Positions 28,044-37,845 of a DNA stretch of 64,000 nt are shown here, piece by piece. The DNA comes from Nocardioides dongkuii (GTDB taxonomy: Bacteria > Actinomycetota > Actinomycetes > Propionibacteriales > Nocardioidaceae), in the NCBI RefSeq assembly GCF_014127485.1, contig NZ_CP059903.1, forward strand, positions 1,488,001 to 1,552,000, read 5' to 3'. The notes beneath the pieces were generated by a model. It ran no database searches, had not been told where the DNA came from, and saw only the letters and a list, made by a program, of their open reading frames with translations. Both the position numbers and the translations under genes were made by a program. The first letter of the stretch is position 1. Every line of letters begins with the position of its first letter.

Positions 28044-28543
28044 GGGACCTGGCCAGGTCCGCGGCCGGCCAGGTCGTCGCGATCGTCGTGCTCTTCGCCG
28101 TCCTGGGCGTCCTGGCCGGGTTGGTCTGGTACGCCGTCTGGGACGCCCCGACCGGCGTCGTCTCGCAGGGGGAGTGGTTCCCCTCGCCGTACGACGAGGG
28201 CCAGCGCGCCGACTTCTCCGGCACCGCGCTCTACGTGCTGGTCGCGCTGGTGACCGGCCTGGTCGGAGGAGCGGTCAGCGCGCTGCTGCTCGCCCGCCAC
28301 GAGCTCGTCACCGTCGCGGCCGTCGTCGTGGGCTCCTGCCTCGCCGCGCTGCTGATGTTCGTCGTCGGCACCGCCCTGGGGCCGCCCGACCCGAGCGAGC
28401 TGGCCCGCTCCGCCAGCGACGGCACCGAGCTCGAGGGGCACCTGCACGTCAGCGGTGCCAGCCCGTTCACCGCGCTGCCGTTCGGGGCGCTGCTCGCACT
28501 GATCGTCGTCTTTCTCGGGACCGCCGGGCGCCGCGAGCGATAG
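28028..28543 (+). CDS. Uncharacterised membrane protein downstream of dnaE
   Basis: About 171 residues with four hydrophobic helices (roughly 11-32, 63-84, 92-115 and 148-166) and a polar loop with WFPSPYDEGQRADF between the first two. A TTG at 28028 overlapping the dnaE stop is the best start I can find in the frame, since the first helix begins 10 codons later; it lacks a strong ribosome-binding site. The layout resembles actinobacterial DUF2567-type proteins, but I am not certain. It is probably co-transcribed with dnaE. No catalytic motif is visible. Confidence 0.6.
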   Translation: MPDQLRDLARSAAGQVVAIVVLFAVLGVLAGLVWYAVWDAPTGVVSQGEWFPSPYDEGQRADFSGTALYVLVALVTGLVGGAVSALLLARHELVTVAAVVVGSCLAALLMFVVGTALGPPDPSELARSASDGTELEGHLHVSGASPFTALPFGALLALIVVFLGTAGRRER

Positions 28544-28552
28544 GCTCCGCGC

Positions 28553-30304
28553 GTGTCCAGCCTCCCTCCGGGTCCTCCTCCCTCCAGCCCGCCCCCGTCG
28601 AGCCAGCCCCCGGGCGCCGAGGTGCTCGAGCGCGGGGCCGGCGGTCCGATCCCGCCGCACGACCGGGCGACGGCCGGCGGCGGCCGACGGAAGTGGTGGC
28701 TCGCCGGCGGTGCCGTCGTGGGTCTCGGCGCGGTCGGCGGCGCGGCGTTCGGTGCCTGGTGGTACCTCTCGACCGGGCCGCAGCCGGCCGAGGCGCTCCC
28801 CGCCGGCACGATCGGCTACGCCAGCATCGACCTGGACCCGAGCGGCGAGCAGAAGCTCGACGCGCTGCGCACGCTGCGCAAGTTCCCGGCGATCGACCAG
28901 GAGCTCGACCTCTCCGGCGACGTCTCCGAGATCGACATCAAGGAGCGGGTGATCGGGGAGGCCCTCGAGAGCGCCCCCTGCGAGATCGACTACGACGAGG
29001 TCATCGGCTCGTGGCTCGGCGACCGGGCCGCGGTGGCCGCCGTCGACCTGGGCGAGGAGATGCCGGAGCCCGTGTTCGTGGTCCAGGTGACCGACGCGGA
29101 CGCGGCCGAGGACGGCATCGAGGAGATCTTCGCCTGCGGCGAGACCGAGGAGTCCGAGATGCCCGGCCTCGAGATCGTCGGGGACTGGCTGGTGCTCGCC
29201 GAGACCCAGAGCGCCGTCGACGACGTCGTCGCCGAGACCGAGGACGGCTCGCTGGCCGACGACGAGACGTTCCGCGAGTGGGTGGACGCCGCCGGCGACC
29301 CCGGCGTCGTGACGCTGTACGCCGCCCCGGAGGCCGGCGCGTTCCTCGGCGACAGCCTCGGCGGCATGTTCTTCCCCGGCCACTCCTACGCCTACTCCGA
29401 GTCGTCCTCCATGCCCGCCATGCCCGCCGTGCCCGTCGAGCCCTCGGCCAGCGCGGGGGGCGACGTCATCTTCGAGGAGGACGACCCGTTCGAGCAGGAG
29501 CTCGAGCCCGAGGTGCCCGACGAGATGAGCGAGGCGCTCGAGAACTTCGAGGGCGCCGCGGTCACCATCCGCTTCGACGGCGGCTCGGTCGAGGTGGAGG
29601 TCGCGGGCGACCCCGGCCTCTCCGGTGAGAGCTTCTACGCCGGCGACGGCGGCGCCGACGCGCTGGCGACCCTGCCGGCCGACACCGCGGCCGCGGTCGG
29701 GATCGGCTTCGCCGAGGGCTGGTTCGACGAGCTGATGGCCACGGCCTCCTCCTCGGTCGGCGAGGACGCCGAGACCCTGCTCGAGGAGCTCGAGGAGGAG
29801 ACCGGGATGTCGCTGCCGGAGGACGCCGAGACCCTCGCGGGCGACTCGGCGGTCCTGTCCATCGGCGGCGACTTCGACGCCGACACGTTCGCGGACTCCG
29901 AGGACGGCACCGACGTCCCGGTGGCGCTGAAGGTCCTCGGTGACACCGGGGCCATCGAGGAGGTGCTCGACCAGATCCGCGCGGGCGTCGGGTCCGACCA
30001 GCCCGTCCTCGACAGCACCAGCGAGGGCGACGCGGTCGCCATCGGTCCCCACGAGGAGTACCGCGACCGGGTGCTCGAGGACGGCGACCTCGGCGACGAG
30101 GCGTCCTACCGGGACGTGGTGCCCGAGAAGGACGCCGCGGCGGTCCTCTACGTCGACGTCGCCCGGGTCGTCGAGCTGGTCGAGGGGACGATGGGCCCCG
30201 ACGACGAGATCGCCGCGAACCTGGCGCCGCTCGTGGCGCTCGGCATGAGCGCCTGGGAGGACGACGGCGTCGCCCACTCCCTGCTGCGGATCAGCACCGA
30301 CTGA
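28553..30304 (+). CDS. DUF3352 family membrane-anchored protein
   Basis: A 583-residue protein: Pro/Ser-rich cytoplasmic N terminus (1-45), one transmembrane helix (about 48-72), then a large acidic extracytoplasmic domain that matches the DUF3352 pattern (ALPAGTIGYASIDLDPSG just after the membrane; repeated units in the second half). An acidic, low-complexity patch (about 285-325) divides the two parts. The GTG at 28553 is 9 nt after the previous stop. DUF3352 has no assigned function; it is widespread in actinobacteria as an exported protein. The gene converges on ybaK with only 13 nt between the stops. Confidence 0.8.
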   Translation: MSSLPPGPPPSSPPPSSQPPGAEVLERGAGGPIPPHDRATAGGGRRKWWLAGGAVVGLGAVGGAAFGAWWYLSTGPQPAEALPAGTIGYASIDLDPSGEQKLDALRTLRKFPAIDQELDLSGDVSEIDIKERVIGEALESAPCEIDYDEVIGSWLGDRAAVAAVDLGEEMPEPVFVVQVTDADAAEDGIEEIFACGETEESEMPGLEIVGDWLVLAETQSAVDDVVAETEDGSLADDETFREWVDAAGDPGVVTLYAAPEAGAFLGDSLGGMFFPGHSYAYSESSSMPAMPAVPVEPSASAGGDVIFEEDDPFEQELEPEVPDEMSEALENFEGAAVTIRFDGGSVEVEVAGDPGLSGESFYAGDGGADALATLPADTAAAVGIGFAEGWFDELMATASSSVGEDAETLLEELEEETGMSLPEDAETLAGDSAVLSIGGDFDADTFADSEDGTDVPVALKVLGDTGAIEEVLDQIRAGVGSDQPVLDSTSEGDAVAIGPHEEYRDRVLEDGDLGDEASYRDVVPEKDAAAVLYVDVARVVELVEGTMGPDDEIAANLAPLVALGMSAWEDDGVAHSLLRISTD

Positions 30305-30317
30305 TCACGACCACTGA

Positions 30318-30812
30318 TCACGAGCGGCTGACCGGCGCGACGGTGGCGCCGGTCAGGGCCACCAGGTCGGCCGGCGCCAGCTCGACGTCGAGCCCGCGGC
30401 GGCCGGCGGACACGTAGACCGTCGGGTGGTCCAGGGCGCTCGCGTCGAGCACGGTCGGGTGCGCCCGCCGCTGGCCGACCGGCGAGATCCCGCCCACGAC
30501 GTACCCCGTGGCCCGCTCGGCCGCGGCCGGGTCGGCCAGCACCGCCCGGCTGCCGCCGAGCGCGCGGGCGAGGGCCTTGAGGTCCAGGCGGCCCGCCACC
30601 GGCACCACCGCGACCGCGAGCCGGCCGTCGACGCTGGCCATCAGGGTCTTGAGCACGCGCGTCGGGTCGACGCCGAGGGCCTGCGCGGCCTCCAGGCCGT
30701 AGGACTCCGCCCGCGGGTCGTGCTCGTAGGGGTGGACCGTGTGCTCGATCCCTGCCGCCGCCAGCGCGACGGTGGCCGGGGTGCCGCCCGCGGCCCGCTG
30801 CTTCCTCGCCAT
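30318..30812 (-). CDS. ybaK: Cys-tRNA(Pro)/Cys-tRNA(Cys) deacylase YbaK
   Basis: A 164-residue YbaK/EbsC-type editing enzyme that hydrolyses Cys wrongly attached to tRNA-Pro. The essential lysine is Lys55 in RVLKTLMA. YVVGGISPVGQRR and the late [13 protein letters not shown] are typical of the YbaK subgroup. The ATG at 30812 follows the LON-domain gene by 18 nt on the same strand, so they are probably one transcript. The stop faces the DUF3352 gene. Full length. Confidence 0.9.
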   Translation of the reverse strand: MARKQRAAGGTPATVALAAAGIEHTVHPYEHDPRAESYGLEAAQALGVDPTRVLKTLMASVDGRLAVAVVPVAGRLDLKALARALGGSRAVLADPAAAERATGYVVGGISPVGQRRAHPTVLDASALDHPTVYVSAGRRGLDVELAPADLVALTGATVAPVSRS

Positions 30813-30830
30813 CGACGCGGTCCCGGCGCG

Positions 30831-31496
30831 CTAGTTGGGGGACCAGCGGGTGCGGGCGACCTCGGTGGCCGGGAGCGAGGGGATGACGTTCATCGCGCGC
30901 AGCTCGGTGCGCAGCAGGTCGGTCACCAGCACCAGCCGCTCCTCGGCGTCCTCGGCCTCCAGCAGGGTCTGCCGCTCCGGCATCGGGAGCGGGGCGCAGG
31001 CCGCCAGCGTCCAGGACAGGTACGTCGGGTCCTGGGGCAGCGAGCCGGCGTAGGGGTCGGTGCGGATCCCGGCCAGGGCGGCGCGGTAGGCCGAGAAGGT
31101 GGCCCGGGCCGCCTCCAGCACGTGCGCGGGGACGACCGCCTCCGTATCGGGACGGACCCGCACGTGGCCCACGGGGAAGGGGCCCGAGGTCTCGAGCCGC
31201 TCGAGCTCGATCCGCTCCACCCCGACCGCCTCGATCTCGAAGGTGCCGTCCGGCTGCGCCTCGACCTCGGTGAGCTGCACGCGGCAGCCGACCCGGTAGA
31301 GCGACTGCGCGCCGTGGTCGCCCACCTCGTAGCCCTCGCGGATGCCGACGGTGCCGAAGACCCGCTCCGCGGGGTCCTCGACGCGCAGCAGGTGGTGGAC
31401 CAGCGCGCGGTAGCGGTCCTCGAAGACCCGTAGCGGCACGCTCACACCGGGAAAGAGCACCATGTTCAGCGGGAACATCGGCAGCGTCTCCGTCAC
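30831..31496 (-). CDS. LON substrate-binding domain protein
   Basis: A 221-residue stand-alone Lon N-terminal (LON/PUA-like) domain: TLPMFPLNMVLFPGVSVPLRVFE at the start (quoted in parts: PLNMVLFPG and LRVFEDRYRAL), then VGCRVQLTEVE. It has no AAA or Ser-Lys protease part, so it is not a protease. The GTG at 31496 was chosen; an ATG at 31514 would add six residues (MPYVGG). The same frame stays open far upstream through hisC and hisD, but that part is antisense shadow. It is divergent from hisD. The role is unknown; such proteins may bind partner proteins or ligands. Confidence 0.82.
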   Translation of the reverse strand: MTETLPMFPLNMVLFPGVSVPLRVFEDRYRALVHHLLRVEDPAERVFGTVGIREGYEVGDHGAQSLYRVGCRVQLTEVEAQPDGTFEIEAVGVERIELERLETSGPFPVGHVRVRPDTEAVVPAHVLEAARATFSAYRAALAGIRTDPYAGSLPQDPTYLSWTLAACAPLPMPERQTLLEAEDAEERLVLVTDLLRTELRAMNVIPSLPATEVARTRWSPN

Positions 31497-31565
31497 CCCC
31501 CCAACGTAGGGCATCGCTCCCGTCCAGCAGACGTCGCGAGTTCGGGAGCAGCGGCCCACCGCTCG

Positions 31566-31571
31566 TAAGAT
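31566..31571 (+). promoter_or_regulatory. -10 element of hisD, implying a leaderless mRNA
   Basis: TAAGAT ends 6 nt before the hisD ATG at 31578. A transcription start at or next to the ATG would give a leaderless message, common in actinobacteria. The -35 region is weak (TTCGGG at 31541). Confidence 0.5.
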
Positions 31572-31577
31572 CGAGGC

Positions 31578-32888
31578 ATGATGCGCCGGATCGACCTGCG
31601 AGGGGCCACCGCCGACGGCGGCGGGCCCATCGACTACCGCGCGGTCGTGCCGCGCGCGGAGTTCGACGTCGAGGCCGCGACGCATGCCGTCCGCCCGATC
31701 CTCGAGGCGGTCCGCACCCGCGGGATGGACGCCGTCCGCGAGCTCTCCGAGCGGTTCGACGGCGTCGCGCCCGACGACGTCCGGGTGCCGGCCGCGGCCC
31801 TGCAGCAGGCGCTGGCCGAGCTCGACCCGGCGATCCGGGCGGGCCTGGAGGAGTCGGTGCGCCGGCTCCGGGCGACCTGCGCGGCCGAGCTCGAGCACGA
31901 CGTGACCACCGACCTCGGCCCGGGCGCCCGGGTGACCCACCGCAAGGTCCCGGTCGGGCGGGTCGGGCTCTACGTGCCCGGCGGGCTCGCGCCCCTCGTC
32001 TCCAGCGTGCTGATGAACGCCGTGCCCGCGCAGACCGCTGGCGTCGGCTCGATCGCGCTCGCCAGCCCGCCCCAGAAGGACTTCGGCGGGCTGCCGCACC
32101 CCACGATCCTGGCGGCCTGCGCGCTGCTCGGCATCGAGGAGGTGTACGCCGTGGGCGGCGCCCAGGCGGTCGCGATGTTCGCCTACGGCGCCGGTCCGTG
32201 CGCCAAGGTCGACCTGGTCACCGGCCCCGGCAACATCTACGTCGTCACCGCCAAGCGGCTGCTCAAGGGCGAGGTCGGCATCGACTCCGAGGCCGGCCCG
32301 ACCGAGATCGCGATCCTCGCCGACGACACCGCGGAGCCGGCGTACCTCGCGGCCGACCTGGTCAGCCAGGCCGAGCACGACCCGCTGGCCGCCGCCGTGC
32401 TGGTGACCCCCTCCGAGCGGCTCGCCGACGAGGTGCTCCGCGAGCTCGACAAGCAGGTCTTCGAGACCAAGCACACCGACCGGATCCGCACCGCGCTCAC
32501 CGGCTCGCAGTCGGGCGTCGTCCTCGTCGACGACCTCGAGCAGGGCCTGCAGGTCGTCGACGCCTACGCCGCCGAGCACCTCGAGATCCAGACCGCGGAC
32601 GCCGCGACCTGGGCCGCGCGCGTGCGCAACGCCGGGGCGATCTTCGTGGGGCCGCACGCGCCGGTCTCGCTGGGCGACTACTGCGCCGGCTCCAACCACG
32701 TGCTGCCGACCGGCGGCTGTGCCTGCCACAGCAGCGGGCTCTCCGTGCGCGCGTTCACCAAGTCGGTGCACGTCGTGGACTACTCCCGCGAGGGGCTGGC
32801 CGACGTCGCCGACCACGTCGTCACGCTCGCCGAGGCCGAGGACCTGCCCGGTCACGGCGCCGCCATCCGCGTGCGCTTCGAGCGGTAG
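31578..32888 (+). CDS. hisD: Histidinol dehydrogenase HisD
   Basis: A 436-residue Zn-dependent enzyme that oxidises histidinol to histidine in the last two steps of the pathway. [16 protein letters not shown] and [11 protein letters not shown] form the nucleotide/zinc region; SQAEHDPLA and the C-terminal [15 protein letters not shown] supply conserved histidines and glutamates. The ATG at 31578 is followed by a second ATG at 31581. This is the first gene of the his operon, probably from a leaderless promoter. hisG and hisE are not in this window. Confidence 0.97.
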   Translation: MMRRIDLRGATADGGGPIDYRAVVPRAEFDVEAATHAVRPILEAVRTRGMDAVRELSERFDGVAPDDVRVPAAALQQALAELDPAIRAGLEESVRRLRATCAAELEHDVTTDLGPGARVTHRKVPVGRVGLYVPGGLAPLVSSVLMNAVPAQTAGVGSIALASPPQKDFGGLPHPTILAACALLGIEEVYAVGGAQAVAMFAYGAGPCAKVDLVTGPGNIYVVTAKRLLKGEVGIDSEAGPTEIAILADDTAEPAYLAADLVSQAEHDPLAAAVLVTPSERLADEVLRELDKQVFETKHTDRIRTALTGSQSGVVLVDDLEQGLQVVDAYAAEHLEIQTADAATWAARVRNAGAIFVGPHAPVSLGDYCAGSNHVLPTGGCACHSSGLSVRAFTKSVHVVDYSREGLADVADHVVTLAEAEDLPGHGAAIRVRFER

Positions 32889-32897
32889 GGGCGCGCC

Positions 32898-34025
32898 GTG
32901 ACCTTTCCTCCTCTGCGCGAGGAGCTGCGCGGCCTGCAGCCGTACGGCGCCCCGCAGGTCTCCACCGAGCAGGCGCCGGTGCAGCTGAACACCAACGAGA
33001 ACCCCTACGGCCCCTCGGCGGCCTGCATCGCCGACATCGCGACCGCGGTCGCGGAGGCCGCGACCACGCTGAACCGCTACCCCGACCGGGAGCACGTCGC
33101 GCTGCGCACCGCGCTCGCGGCGTACCTCTCCCGGGACACCCCGCGCGGCGTGGTCCCCGAGCAGGTGTGGGCGGCCAACGGGTCCAACGAGGTGATGCTC
33201 CAGCTGCTGCAGGCCTTCGGCGGCCCCGGTCGCAGCGCGCTGAGCTTCGCCCCGACGTACTCGATGTATCCGGAGTACGCCCGCGACACCTCCACCGCCT
33301 GGGTGCAGGGCCGGCGCGCCGACGACTTCTCCCTCGACCTGGACGCCGCCGCGGCGCTGGTGCGCGAGCAGCGGCCGAGCGTGGTGCTGCTGCCGAGCCC
33401 GAACAACCCGACCGGCACCGCCCTGCCGCCGGAGGCCGTCGGCCGGCTGTGCGAGGCGGCGTCCGGTGACGGCTGGGACGGCCTGGTCGTCGTCGACGAG
33501 GCGTACGGCGAGTTCCGCCGCGCGGGCGTGCCGAGCGCGCTGGAGCTGCTCCCGCAGCACCGCAACCTCGTGGTCACCCGCACCATGAGCAAGGCGTTCG
33601 CGGCCGCCGGGCTGCGGCTGGGCTACCTCGCTGCGGACCCGGCGATCTGCGACGCGATCCGGGTGGTGCGGCTGCCCTACCACCTCTCCGCGGTCACCCA
33701 GGCGGCCGCGCTGGCCGCGCTCCGGCACGCCGAGGAGCTGCTCGGCCGGGTCGACGAGCTCCGGGCCGAGCGCGACGAGACGGTGAGCTGGCTGCGCGCC
33801 CAGGGGCTGCGGGTCGCCGACTCCGACGCCAACTTCGTGCTGTTCGGCACGTTCGCGGACCGCCATGCTGTGTGGCAGCGGCTCCTGGACCGGGGGGTTC
33901 TCGTCCGCGAGGTCGGCCCCGAGGGCTGGCTGCGGGTCTCGGTCGGAACAGCCGACGAGATGCAGACGTTCAAGCAGGCACTGACCCAAGCGATGGCCGA
34001 AGTGATGGAAGAGGACGCGTCATGA
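32898..34025 (+). CDS. hisC: Histidinol-phosphate aminotransferase HisC
   Basis: A 375-residue class I/II PLP aminotransferase. The PLP lysine is Lys232 in [21 protein letters not shown] at the N terminus and PNNPTG (about 168-173) are typical of HisC. It converts imidazole acetol phosphate plus glutamate to histidinol phosphate. The GTG at 32898 follows hisD by 9 nt, and the stop overlaps hisB (ATGA). Full length. Confidence 0.96.
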   Translation: MTFPPLREELRGLQPYGAPQVSTEQAPVQLNTNENPYGPSAACIADIATAVAEAATTLNRYPDREHVALRTALAAYLSRDTPRGVVPEQVWAANGSNEVMLQLLQAFGGPGRSALSFAPTYSMYPEYARDTSTAWVQGRRADDFSLDLDAAAALVREQRPSVVLLPSPNNPTGTALPPEAVGRLCEAASGDGWDGLVVVDEAYGEFRRAGVPSALELLPQHRNLVVTRTMSKAFAAAGLRLGYLAADPAICDAIRVVRLPYHLSAVTQAAALAALRHAEELLGRVDELRAERDETVSWLRAQGLRVADSDANFVLFGTFADRHAVWQRLLDRGVLVREVGPEGWLRVSVGTADEMQTFKQALTQAMAEVMEEDAS

Positions 34026-34630
34026 GCAGGACCGCACGCATCGAGCGGCAGACGAGCGAGTCGAAGGTGCTCGTCGAGGTCGACCTCGACGGCACCGGGC
34101 GCCACGACATCTCCACCGGGGTCGGGTTCTACGACCACATGCTCACCGCGTTCGCCCGGCACGCGCTGGTCGACCTGACCGTGCAGACCGCCGGCGACAC
34201 CCACATCGACGCCCACCACACCGTCGAGGACACCGCGATCGTGCTGGGTCAGGCGCTGCGCGCCGCCCTCGGCGACAAGGTCGGCATCCGCCGGTTCGGC
34301 GACGCCACCGTGCCGCTCGACGAGGCGCTGGTGCAGGCCGTGGTCGACGTGTCCGGCCGCCCCTACTGCGTGCACACCGGCGAGCCCGAGGGCCAGCAGT
34401 ACGTCGCGCTCGGCGGCACCACCCCGTCGTACCTCGGCTCGCTGACCCGCCACGTCTTCGAGACGATCGCCTTCCACGGCCACCTCGCCCTGCACGTGCG
34501 GGTGCTCGCGGGACGCGAGCCGCACCACATCGTGGAGACCCAGTTCAAGGCGTTCGCCCGGGCCTTCCGCGACGCGATCGCGGTCGACCCGCGTGAGACG
34601 GGCGTGCCCTCCACGAAGGGGGCGCTCTGA
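34022..34630 (+). CDS. hisB: Imidazoleglycerol-phosphate dehydratase HisB
   Basis: A 202-residue Mn-dependent dehydratase (single-function form, without a phosphatase domain). The metal-binding motifs are [13 protein letters not shown] and [11 protein letters not shown] near the N terminus and [14 protein letters not shown] near the C terminus. It removes water from IGP to give imidazole acetol phosphate. The ATG at 34022 overlaps hisC, and the stop (CTGA) overlaps the apparent CTG start of hisH. Confidence 0.97.
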   Translation: MSRTARIERQTSESKVLVEVDLDGTGRHDISTGVGFYDHMLTAFARHALVDLTVQTAGDTHIDAHHTVEDTAIVLGQALRAALGDKVGIRRFGDATVPLDEALVQAVVDVSGRPYCVHTGEPEGQQYVALGGTTPSYLGSLTRHVFETIAFHGHLALHVRVLAGREPHHIVETQFKAFARAFRDAIAVDPRETGVPSTKGAL

Positions 34631-35262
34631 GCACCCCGCGGGTCGCGGTCCTCGACTACGGCTCGGGCAACCTGCGCTCCGCCGTGCGGGCGATGGAGCG
34701 GGCCGGCGCGGACGTCGAGCTGACCTCCGACTTCGACACCTGCCTGAACGCCGACGGGCTGCTCGTGCCGGGCGTCGGCGCGTTCGCCGCGTGCATGGCC
34801 GGGCTCCGGGAGGTCAAGGGCGACCGGCTGATCGGCCGCCGGCTCGCGGGCGGCCGTCCGGTGCTGGGCATCTGCGTCGGCATGCAGGTGCTCTTCGAGC
34901 GCGGCGTCGAGCACGGCGTCGAGACCGAGGGCTGCCACGAGTGGCCCGGCGTCGTCGAGCGGCTCCAGTCGCCCGTGGTGCCGCACATGGGGTGGAACAC
35001 CGTCGAGGCCGCGCCGGGGAGCACCCTGTTCGCGGGCCTCGAGGACGAGCGGTTCTACTTCGTGCACTCCTACGCCGTGCGCGACTGGACGCTCACCACC
35101 AACGACCGCACCAAGGCGCCGCTGGTCACCTGGGCCGAGACCGGCGGGGACCGGTTCGTCGCCGCCGTCGAGAACGGCCCGCTCTCGGCGACCCAGTTCC
35201 ACCCGGAGAAGTCCGGCGACGCCGGCGCGGCGCTGCTGCGCAACTGGGTGCTGAGCCTGTGA
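34627..35262 (+). CDS. hisH: Imidazole glycerol phosphate synthase glutaminase subunit HisH
   Basis: A 211-residue class I glutaminase that feeds ammonia to HisF. The catalytic triad is Cys83 (GICVGMQ), His192 and Glu194 (FHPEKS). The essential N-terminal strand [13 protein letters not shown] lies upstream of the first ATG/GTG in the frame (GTG at 34684). The frame is closed by a stop at 34594-34596, so the only sensible start is the CTG at 34627, which overlaps the hisB stop as CTGA. In coupled operons this place would normally be GTGA or ATGA. The start codon is therefore non-canonical, or one base is wrong. Confidence 0.88.
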   Translation: MSTPRVAVLDYGSGNLRSAVRAMERAGADVELTSDFDTCLNADGLLVPGVGAFAACMAGLREVKGDRLIGRRLAGGRPVLGICVGMQVLFERGVEHGVETEGCHEWPGVVERLQSPVVPHMGWNTVEAAPGSTLFAGLEDERFYFVHSYAVRDWTLTTNDRTKAPLVTWAETGGDRFVAAVENGPLSATQFHPEKSGDAGAALLRNWVLSL

Positions 35263-35266
35263 GCCG

Positions 35267-35596
35267 ATGAGCAAGGAGCGGGCCCGCCGGCGCGAGGAAC
35301 GGCAGCGCGAGGCGGCGGTGATGGCCGCTGCCCGGGCCGCCGAGGCCGAGCGTCGCGAGCGCCGGGAGGCGCGGGTCAGGACGGTGACGGCGAGGCTGCC
35401 GCGCCGGCGTACCCGTCCCGGCGGGATCCTCGCCGAGCGCCGGCGCAAGCAGGTCTGGGCGACCGGGCTCCTGCTGCTCCTGGTCAACCTGCTGGTCTGG
35501 GCGTTCTCCTCCGACTGGCCCGCGCGCGCCATGGTGCTCGTGGTCTCGCTGCTCGTCGCCCCCGTCCTGCACACCCTGCTGTTCCGTCGCACCTGA
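35267..35596 (+). CDS. Small membrane protein in the his operon
   Basis: A 109-residue protein. The first 60 residues are extremely charged (Arg/Glu/Ala-rich, probably helical); two hydrophobic helices follow (about 66-83 and 87-105). The ATG at 35267 lies 4 nt after the hisH stop, and hisA begins 16 nt after its stop, so it is part of the operon. No known domain is recognised. Retention between hisH and hisA suggests co-expression rather than a known role in histidine synthesis. Confidence 0.75.
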   Translation: MSKERARRREERQREAAVMAAARAAEAERRERREARVRTVTARLPRRRTRPGGILAERRRKQVWATGLLLLLVNLLVWAFSSDWPARAMVLVVSLLVAPVLHTLLFRRT

Positions 35597-35612
35597 CCAC
35601 GAGAGATCCCCG

Positions 35613-36340
35613 ATGACCTATCTCCAGCTGCTGCCCGCCGTCGACATCACCGAGGGCCGCGCCGTCCAGCTCACCCAGGGCGTGGCCGGCTCCGAGCGCG
35701 CCTACGGCGACCCGGTCGCCGCGGCGCGCCGCTGGCAGGACGCCGGCGCGGAGTGGCTGCACCTCGTCGACCTCGACGCGGCGTTCGGCCGCGGCACGAA
35801 CCGCGAGCTCCAGGCCGAGATCGTGGGCGCCCTCGACATCGACGTGGAGATGAGCGGCGGCATCCGCGACGACGAGTCGCTCGCGGCCGCGCTGGCCACC
35901 GGCTGCCGCCGGGTCAACATCGGCACCGCCGCGCTCGAGCACCCCGAGTGGTGCGCCAAGGTGATCGCCGAGCACGGCGACCGGATCGCGATCGGCCTCG
36001 ACGTCCGCGGCCGCACCCTCGCCGCGCGCGGCTGGACCCGCGAGGGCGGCGACCTCTACGAGGTGCTCGCCCGGCTCGACGCCGAGGGCTGCGCGCGCTA
36101 CGTGGTCACCGACGTCAACAAGGACGGCATGCTCCAGGGGCCGAACCTGCAGCTGCTCCGCGACGTCTGCGCCGCCACCGACCGCCCGGTGGTGGCCTCC
36201 GGCGGCGTGACGACGCTCGAGGACATCCGGGCGCTGATGGACCTGGTGCCCGACGGCGTCGAGGGCGCGATCGCCGGCACCGCGCTCTACGAGGGCCGGT
36301 TCACCCTCGAGGACGCGCTGGCGCTGACCAAGGGGACCGC

Positions 36341-36344
<4 letters not shown>
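35613..36344 (+). CDS. priA: HisA/PriA: ProFAR isomerase, probably also TrpF
   Basis: A 243-residue (beta/alpha)8 isomerase. Asp11 (LLPAVD), Asp130 and the TDVNKDG loop (166-172) match the catalytic positions. The [10 protein letters not shown] and [15 protein letters not shown] segments are typical of actinobacterial PriA, which isomerises both ProFAR (His pathway) and PRA (Trp pathway). No trpF lies in the trp cluster 8 kb away, which supports the dual role; a trpF elsewhere would weaken it. The ATG at 35613 follows the small membrane-protein gene; the stop overlaps hisF (ATGA). Confidence 0.9.
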
Positions 36345-37123
<779 letters not shown>

Positions 37124-37136
37124 CCCCACCCCCCTT

Positions 37137-37211
37137 CGCCGAGTCGGCGCCAATGTCCGGGTTCTCCACCGATCGGCTGTGGAGAACGCGAACACAAGCG
37201 CCGACTCGGCG
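37137..37211. repeat. Large compound palindrome between convergent genes
   Basis: An outer perfect 14-bp inverted repeat (CGCCGAGTCGGCGC at 37137, GCGCCGACTCGGCG at 37198) encloses an inner perfect 9-bp repeat (GTTCTCCAC at 37161, GTGGAGAAC at 37179). It fills the gap between hisF and the convergent TIGR03085-type gene. It may terminate both transcripts, though no T-tract follows. It may also be a dispersed REP-like element; the inner arms are close to DnaA boxes. Confidence 0.8.
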
Positions 37212-37215
37212 GGGG

Positions 37216-37845
37216 TCAGAGGCCGAGGTCGGCTTCCCGGAGGGTGGTGACGGCGTCGGGCGGGCCGTCGAGGACGACGTCGCGGACCGCGTCGCGACCG
37301 AAGAGGAAGAGGGTCAGCTCGACGACCGGCCCGGTCACCACGACGGGGTCCGGGCCGCGGCGCAGGGTGACGGCGGCGCCGGTGTCGGAGCGTACGGCGC
37401 GCACGGGGACGCCGGCGGGACGCACCAGCAGCCGGCCCATCCCGGAGACCAGCCGCCACACCAGGTCGAGGTCGACCGGGTCCAGCCGGCGCGGCTCCCA
37501 GCCCGGCTGGGCGCGGCGCAGGTCCTCGTGGTGCACGAGGTACTCCAGGGTGTTGGCGAGCACCTCCACCCCCGGCAGGGCGTACGGCGTGGCCCCGGGC
37601 TCGCGCAGCCGCTCGACGAGGGCGGCGGGGTCCTGCCGGCGCCGGCGCGCCATCGCCCGGTCGGTGAGCCCGGACAGCGGCGGGACGAGGAGGCCGGCCG
37701 CGCCCAGGGGGCTGTGCTCGCGGACCAGCAGGTGGGTCACCAGGTCGGTGGCGTCCCAGCCGTCGAGCAGGGTCGGGGCGGTGGGGCCGAGCGCCAGGAC
37801 GAGGTCGCAGAGGGCGTGCCGCTCGCGGCGGGCCAGGGTCGTCAC
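37216..37845 (-). CDS. TIGR03085-type protein (mycothiol-maleylpyruvate isomerase-like fold)
   Basis: A 209-residue protein starting at GTG 37845, which overlaps the stop of the upstream Rieske gene (GTGA). The opening TLARRERHALCDL, GPTAPTLLDGWDATDLVTHLLVRE and the EYLVHHEDLRRAQPGW segment match the actinobacterial TIGR03085 family, related to DinB/maleylpyruvate-isomerase-type four-helix metal-binding proteins. The His in HLLVRE and the VHHED pair could bind metal. Substrate unknown. Some members of the wider superfamily use mycothiol, but that is not shown here. Confidence 0.75.
   Translation of the reverse strand: MTTLARRERHALCDLVLALGPTAPTLLDGWDATDLVTHLLVREHSPLGAAGLLVPPLSGLTDRAMARRRRQDPAALVERLREPGATPYALPGVEVLANTLEYLVHHEDLRRAQPGWEPRRLDPVDLDLVWRLVSGMGRLLVRPAGVPVRAVRSDTGAAVTLRRGPDPVVVTGPVVELTLFLFGRDAVRDVVLDGPPDAVTTLREADLGL

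Noticed and set aside
31515..33989. Long upstream extension of the LON-domain frame on the minus strand
   Set aside because: It lies antisense to hisD and hisC and has no family similarity; only the part from about 31496 downward matches the LON domain.
34594..34690. Frameshift in hisH
   Set aside because: The frame is intact from the CTG at 34627 to the stop with all catalytic residues; only the start codon is unusual.
37137..37211. Replication origin from the DnaA-box-like arms
   Set aside because: Only two imperfect boxes are present, with no AT-rich unwinding region and no dnaA/dnaN neighbours.
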